A DNA stretch of 64,000 bases from positions 1,410,952 through 1,474,951 of the forward strand of contig JBGAKR010000001.1 of assembly GCA_044224315.1 (NCBI GenBank), read 5' to 3'. Of the stretch, positions 63,924 to 64,000 are shown piece after piece. Below the pieces are notes generated by a model. It was given only the letters and a program-made list of their open reading frames with translations, had not been told where the DNA came from and did not search any database. The DNA is from JAGXTF01 sp044224315 (lineage in GTDB: Bacteria > Bacteroidota > Bacteroidia > NS11-12g > UBA955). Position numbers and translations under genes: made by a program. How positions within the stretch are numbered: position 1 is the first letter of the stretch; each line of letters begins with the position of its first letter.

Positions 63924-64000
63924 ATGGCAACCCGAGAACAATTTGAATTAAGCTCTGCAGAACGCAGAAAAAGGATTTTCAGTACAGACTTTAAACGAAA
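63924..64000 (+). CDS. IS3-like transposase OrfA, 3'-partial
   Basis: The first 25 codons of a protein read MATREQFELSSAERRKRIFS and then TDFKRK before the window ends. This resembles the N-terminus of IS3-family OrfA/helix-turn-helix transposase proteins of Bacteroidota. The left end of the element should lie within the preceding 60-100 bases (after the repeats ending at 63831), but its terminal inverted repeat cannot be fixed without the right end. Confidence 0.65.
   Translation, partial: MATREQFELSSAERRKRIFSTDFKR

Overview
The window is chromosomal DNA of a member of the Bacteroidota. At least five secreted proteins end in type IX secretion (T9SS) C-terminal sorting domains, many genes encode SPII lipoproteins and PorT-like or porin-like outer-membrane barrels, and promoters carry the phylum's TAnnTTTG -7 box (cleanest before tRNA-Gln, tRNA-Glu and gap). 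Family-level content (DUF1501/DUF1800 pair, WG-repeat protein, GloVer-repeat protein, RicT-like PSP1 protein) agrees. I cannot name a genus. The window begins inside a frameshifted T9SS gene and ends inside the first codons of an insertion-sequence transposase.

Layout. 1-8.5 kb: secreted or lipoprotein genes of unknown role, a START-domain protein, DUF1653 and a 1,095-residue WG-repeat protein; one lipoprotein is frameshifted in an A9 run. 8.5-13.3 kb: housekeeping genes gap, pnuC, sod, rplY, prs and tRNA-Gln. 13.3-19.1 kb: a secreted protein, the DUF1501-DUF1800 pair, birA divergent from rsfS, and tRNA-Glu. 19.1-20.35 kb: an unusual cluster in which an intact initiator tRNA follows four 81-bp degenerate copies of its own 5' half and precedes two tandem copies of a tRNA-3'-half + terminator + GIY-YIG nuclease unit, the second with a nonsense codon. 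20.4-24.2 kb: two large T9SS cargo proteins.

24.3-34.4 kb (minus strand): a seven-gene operon-like run starting with a TIR-domain protein and a membrane-anchored STAND NTPase with C-terminal WD40 repeats. These are followed by three helical-repeat + beta-barrel proteins and two paralogous lipoproteins, several joined by ATGA overlaps. It looks like a defence or conflict module joined to an envelope module. 35-45.7 kb: M16 protease, thioredoxin-like lipoprotein, a GtrB/GT-C/GtrA surface-glycosylation set, ldcA, xseA/xseB, a sirtuin, purS and DUF4286. 45.9-58 kb: GH75 chitosanase-like protein, Mpo1-like protein, a GloVer-repeat T9SS protein, a putative porin, a lipoprotein/barrel pair and a large secreted protein. 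58.2-64 kb: a RicT-like protein with an NRGPRP-repeat tail, corA, small lineage-specific genes, a broken lipoprotein leader, a dispersed palindromic repeat and an IS3-like element at the edge.

The two places I consider most likely to hold undescribed biology are the tRNA-fMet/GIY-YIG cluster (19182-20348) and the TIR-STAND-barrel operon (24303-34435).
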